Below are positions 6,348 through 8,103 of a stretch of 8,103 nt of DNA, piece after piece. The position numbers were made by a program, and so were the translations under genes. The notes beneath the pieces are model-generated. The model saw only the letters and a list, made by a program, of their open reading frames with translations. It searched no databases and was not told where the DNA came from. How positions within the stretch are numbered: the stretch's first letter is position 1; each line of letters opens with the position of its first letter. This DNA comes from JBDTCS01 sp039923455 (GTDB lineage Bacteria > Bacteroidota > Ignavibacteria > Palsa-1295), in the NCBI GenBank assembly GCA_039923455.1, contig JBDTCS010000186.1, positions 1 through 8,103 on the forward strand, written 5' to 3'.

Positions 6348-7673
6348 TTATTTGACGATAGAGAATCTTCCGGAGCGGATGTAGTCGCGACTCTTCAGGA
6401 GAAAAATGTAATCGCCAGACTTTAGCGAACTTGCAGACAGAGCTATATTCTGAGTACCAGGATTTTGAACGGCATTGTTCAATGGAGAAGAAACAAACTG
6501 TCCACTAACAGTATAAACTGTAAGCGTGACCAATTGGACTGTTGGTAGGTTATAACGAAAGGATACTGCATTCTTAGCTGGGTTCGGATACACTTCAACG
6601 GGTAAATTCAGGGTTTGCGGTGCCTGAACTACTCCCGTACTAAAGCCACCATTTGTCGTATGTAGAACAGCTCCGCCATCACCTACTGCCCAGCCTTCAG
6701 ATGGTGCTGGGAATGCAATTCCATCTAAGATTCCTATGGCGGGACAATTCTGCGAAACCCAATTAGTGCCACCATTAGTGCTGCAAAGGATGGCACCGCC
6801 AGTAACCGAGACCCCGGCAAGATACAGCGTTGTAGGGCTGTTCATATATGCTCCTGTCGAAGCAAATTCAGGCTGATTGACAAACTTCCAGTTCAATCCG
6901 CCGTCCGATGTGATTCCAATTATACAGGTATGATGATCGGTACTGTCTCCGGCAATTATGGCATGCAACGAATCGAAAGCATAGCCTGAATACAACTGCG
7001 GATGCGACGATTTTAGGATTCGGCGAGACCATGTAAGACCCGCATTAGATGAATAAAAATGAGCGCTAACGTTTAATGGGGGATTCGGTGGATCGTTGAC
7101 CAAATCCAATTTGCCTATAATCTCAATGTGTGACCGATCGAAAGCGACTATTTTCCCAAGACCTCCGCAACAACTATCTACCTCACTTGAAGACCACTGC
7201 AGACCACCGTTGGTTGTTCGCGAGACTTTACTCTCCACACACACGAGCCCAGTATCGGCGTTCAAAAAAAGCACATCGCCATAGTTAGTCGCAATATTTT
7301 CAGTAATCCAATTCAGCCCACCGTCAATCGTGTGCAAGATCACATGACCTGTTGTCATCCATCCTACATTGGCGCTTAAGAATTGGACTTTGAGATAGCC
7401 TCCCGGTGGTCCCCAAGGAAGCCAGGTAGTCCCGTGATCGGTAGTCCGGAAAATCCCGTCTTCCCCCGCGATCCATCCTGTATCCGGATTAATGAAATTG
7501 ACGCTATAGAGAGCGCCTGTTGCCCCAATATTCACCTGCTGCCAGCCTGAACTTTGCTGCTGCTGCAAGGATGAGGTGGCGTGCTGGTTCGATTGCTGTG
7601 CTCTTCCCACATGTGCGAGAAGTATGATGCAAAGAGTACTAATGATGAATGCGATTCTTACGCTGTGTTTCAT
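6348..7673 (-). CDS. Secreted seven-repeat YCF48/BNR-type propeller with T9SS sorting domain
   Basis: A 441-residue exported protein. Residues 1-25 are a signal peptide (MKHSVRIAFIISTLCIILLA, cleaved near GRA/QQ), followed by a Gln/Ser-rich linker. Seven repeats of the T-x-D/N-G-G-x-x-W type follow: TTDHGTTW (77), TIDGGLNW (115), TTNGGLQW (153), SSNAGLTW (208), TSDGGLNW (255), STNGGTNW (298) and TTNGGF (339). Several are preceded by GW(I/M/A) strands such as DTGWIAGEDGIFRTT. Seven repeats suggest one seven-bladed propeller, as in YCF48/HCF136-like proteins. Residues ~357-441 are a type IX sorting domain (VEVYPNPAKNAVSF at 359-372, SSLKSGDYIFLL near the end), implying outer-membrane export and cell-surface attachment or release. 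ATG 7673 is preferred over an in-frame ATG 11 codons upstream because it begins a normal signal peptide and keeps the promoter clear. The ligand is unknown. Confidence 0.9.
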   Translation of the reverse strand: MKHSVRIAFIISTLCIILLAHVGRAQQSNQHATSSLQQQQSSGWQQVNIGATGALYSVNFINPDTGWIAGEDGIFRTTDHGTTWLPWGPPGGYLKVQFLSANVGWMTTGHVILHTIDGGLNWITENIATNYGDVLFLNADTGLVCVESKVSRTTNGGLQWSSSEVDSCCGGLGKIVAFDRSHIEIIGKLDLVNDPPNPPLNVSAHFYSSNAGLTWSRRILKSSHPQLYSGYAFDSLHAIIAGDSTDHHTCIIGITSDGGLNWKFVNQPEFASTGAYMNSPTTLYLAGVSVTGGAILCSTNGGTNWVSQNCPAIGILDGIAFPAPSEGWAVGDGGAVLHTTNGGFSTGVVQAPQTLNLPVEVYPNPAKNAVSFRYNLPTVQLVTLTVYTVSGQFVSSPLNNAVQNPGTQNIALSASSLKSGDYIFLLKSRDYIRSGRFSIVK

Positions 7674-7708
7674 TTTTATATCAACGAAGCAAACCAAAAT
7701 GGTCATAC

Positions 7709-7737
7709 AAGATACGGACTTCCGGCAAAGAAGTCAA
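7709..7737 (-). promoter_or_regulatory. Candidate sigma-70-like promoter for the propeller gene
   Basis: On the minus strand TTGACT (7737-7732, five of six matches to -35) is followed by exactly 17 nt and TATCTT (7714-7709, four of six matches to -10). Transcription would start near 7702 and give a leader of about 29 nt before ATG 7673. TATCTTGT also loosely resembles the Bacteroidota -7 element TAnnTTTG. No SD is present; an A-rich ATAAAA precedes the start codon. Confidence 0.42.
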
Positions 7738-7831
7738 GGGTAAAAATTGGTGCTCTTAGATGGCAGAGTCGCAATCGTCAAGAGGTAGCTGTATACCCGA
7801 TCTTAATTGTTACCCTAACTTAGAGCGAGGT

Positions 7832-7943
7832 TCTTAGTGCCGGAGGCACGGCATACTCGCAGCCCAGGATGCAGTTCGCCGCGGCGAACGGAATCCTGGG
7901 TCGAACATCCCCTGTACCAAGAGTCCGCCGTGGCGGACGGCGT
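7832..7943 (-). repeat. 112-bp composite hairpin repeat, copy 2 (inverted)
   Basis: This is copy 1 in reverse orientation with the same element order and spacing. On the plus strand it reads: small hairpin GTGCC-GGA-GGCAC (7837-7849); core GGCATACTCGCAGC (7850-7863); long hairpin with outer arms CCCAGGAT (7863-7870) and ATCCTGGG (7893-7900) and inner stem GTTCGCC-GC-GGCGAAC (7874-7889); a 22-nt spacer; and palindrome GTCCGCC-GT-GGCGGAC (7923-7938). The spacer is unlike that of copy 1 but has the same length. It lies just after the 3' end of the T9SS cargo gene (stop at 7961) and upstream of the propeller promoter. Confidence 0.85.
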
Positions 7944-7960
7944 CTTGCGGTGGCTTTTTC

Positions 7961-8103
7961 TTAATGCGTTATCTCAAACTTTCCTGAGGCGTGGTAGCGA
8001 TTGGTTGTAATCGCAACGATGTAGGTGCCGGAGGGGACGGCGCTGCTGTTGAAGATCAGTTGTTGCTTTCCAGGTTGTTGGAGTTCGCCGTTTGCAAGTG
8101 TTG
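7961..8103 (-). CDS. 3' end of a T9SS-exported protein (partial)
   Basis: Leftward coding from the window edge to TAA at 7961-7963 gives 46 C-terminal residues. They include LQQPGKQQLIFNSSAVPSGT, YIVAITTNRYHASGK and the end FEITH. The pattern (PG, hydrophobic strand, SGTY, alternating hydrophobics, S/G-K-F-x-I) is the second half of a type IX secretion sorting domain. It matches the tail of the neighbouring propeller (NPGTQNIALSASSLKSGDYI, then GRFSIVK). The upstream part, which would carry the functional domains, is outside the window. The two leftward genes are 288 nt apart with a repeat and a promoter between them, so they are probably separate units. Confidence 0.85.
   Translation of the reverse strand, partial: TLANGELQQPGKQQLIFNSSAVPSGTYIVAITTNRYHASGKFEITH

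Overview
The window looks like chromosomal DNA from a bacterium of the Bacteroidota/Chlorobiota side of the FCB group (Ignavibacteria- or Kapabacteria-like). Three things point there. Two genes end in type IX secretion (T9SS/Por) C-terminal sorting domains. One of them is a YCF48/BNR-type propeller, a class common in those lineages. Almost every gene starts without a Shine-Dalgarno sequence. The assignment is inference; no rRNA or other marker gene is present.

Layout. (1) Positions 1-106 hold the 5' end of a leftward gene of unknown function, divergent from what follows. (2) Positions 302-3088 hold a rightward cluster: a GT-B glycosyltransferase (GT4-like) and two different class I SAM-dependent methyltransferases, 14 and 22 nt apart. 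It is probably one transcription unit that builds and decorates a surface glycan. The glycosyltransferase start is unusual: a perfect anti-SD complement over a two-codon ORF, then three 15-bp direct repeats with palindromic cores. (3) Positions 3094-3354 are a short spacer that holds, on the minus strand, only the last ~30 codons of an amicyanin/plastocyanin-like cupredoxin. (4) Positions 3355-6003 hold a two-gene rightward unit for the envelope: an exported protein with a duplicated beta-rich module and an SmpA/BamE-like C-terminus, then a lipoprotein N-acetylmuramoyl-L-alanine amidase. (5) Positions 6004-6347 are non-coding and hold a possible amidase terminator and one copy of a 112-bp structured repeat. 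(6) Positions 6348-7673 hold a leftward gene for a secreted seven-repeat propeller with a T9SS tail. (7) Positions 7674-7960 hold its promoter and a second 112-bp repeat copy in the opposite orientation. (8) Positions 7961-8103 hold the 3' end of another leftward T9SS cargo gene.

The most notable unexplained structure is the repeat pair (6168-6279 and 7832-7943). When one copy is reverse-complemented, the two align over 112 nt without a gap and share an invariant core. In the hairpins, differences between the copies fall mostly in paired positions and keep the pairing. The copies bracket the propeller gene as inverted repeats. I see no complete mobile element, CRISPR array, tRNA, rRNA or recognisable defence system.
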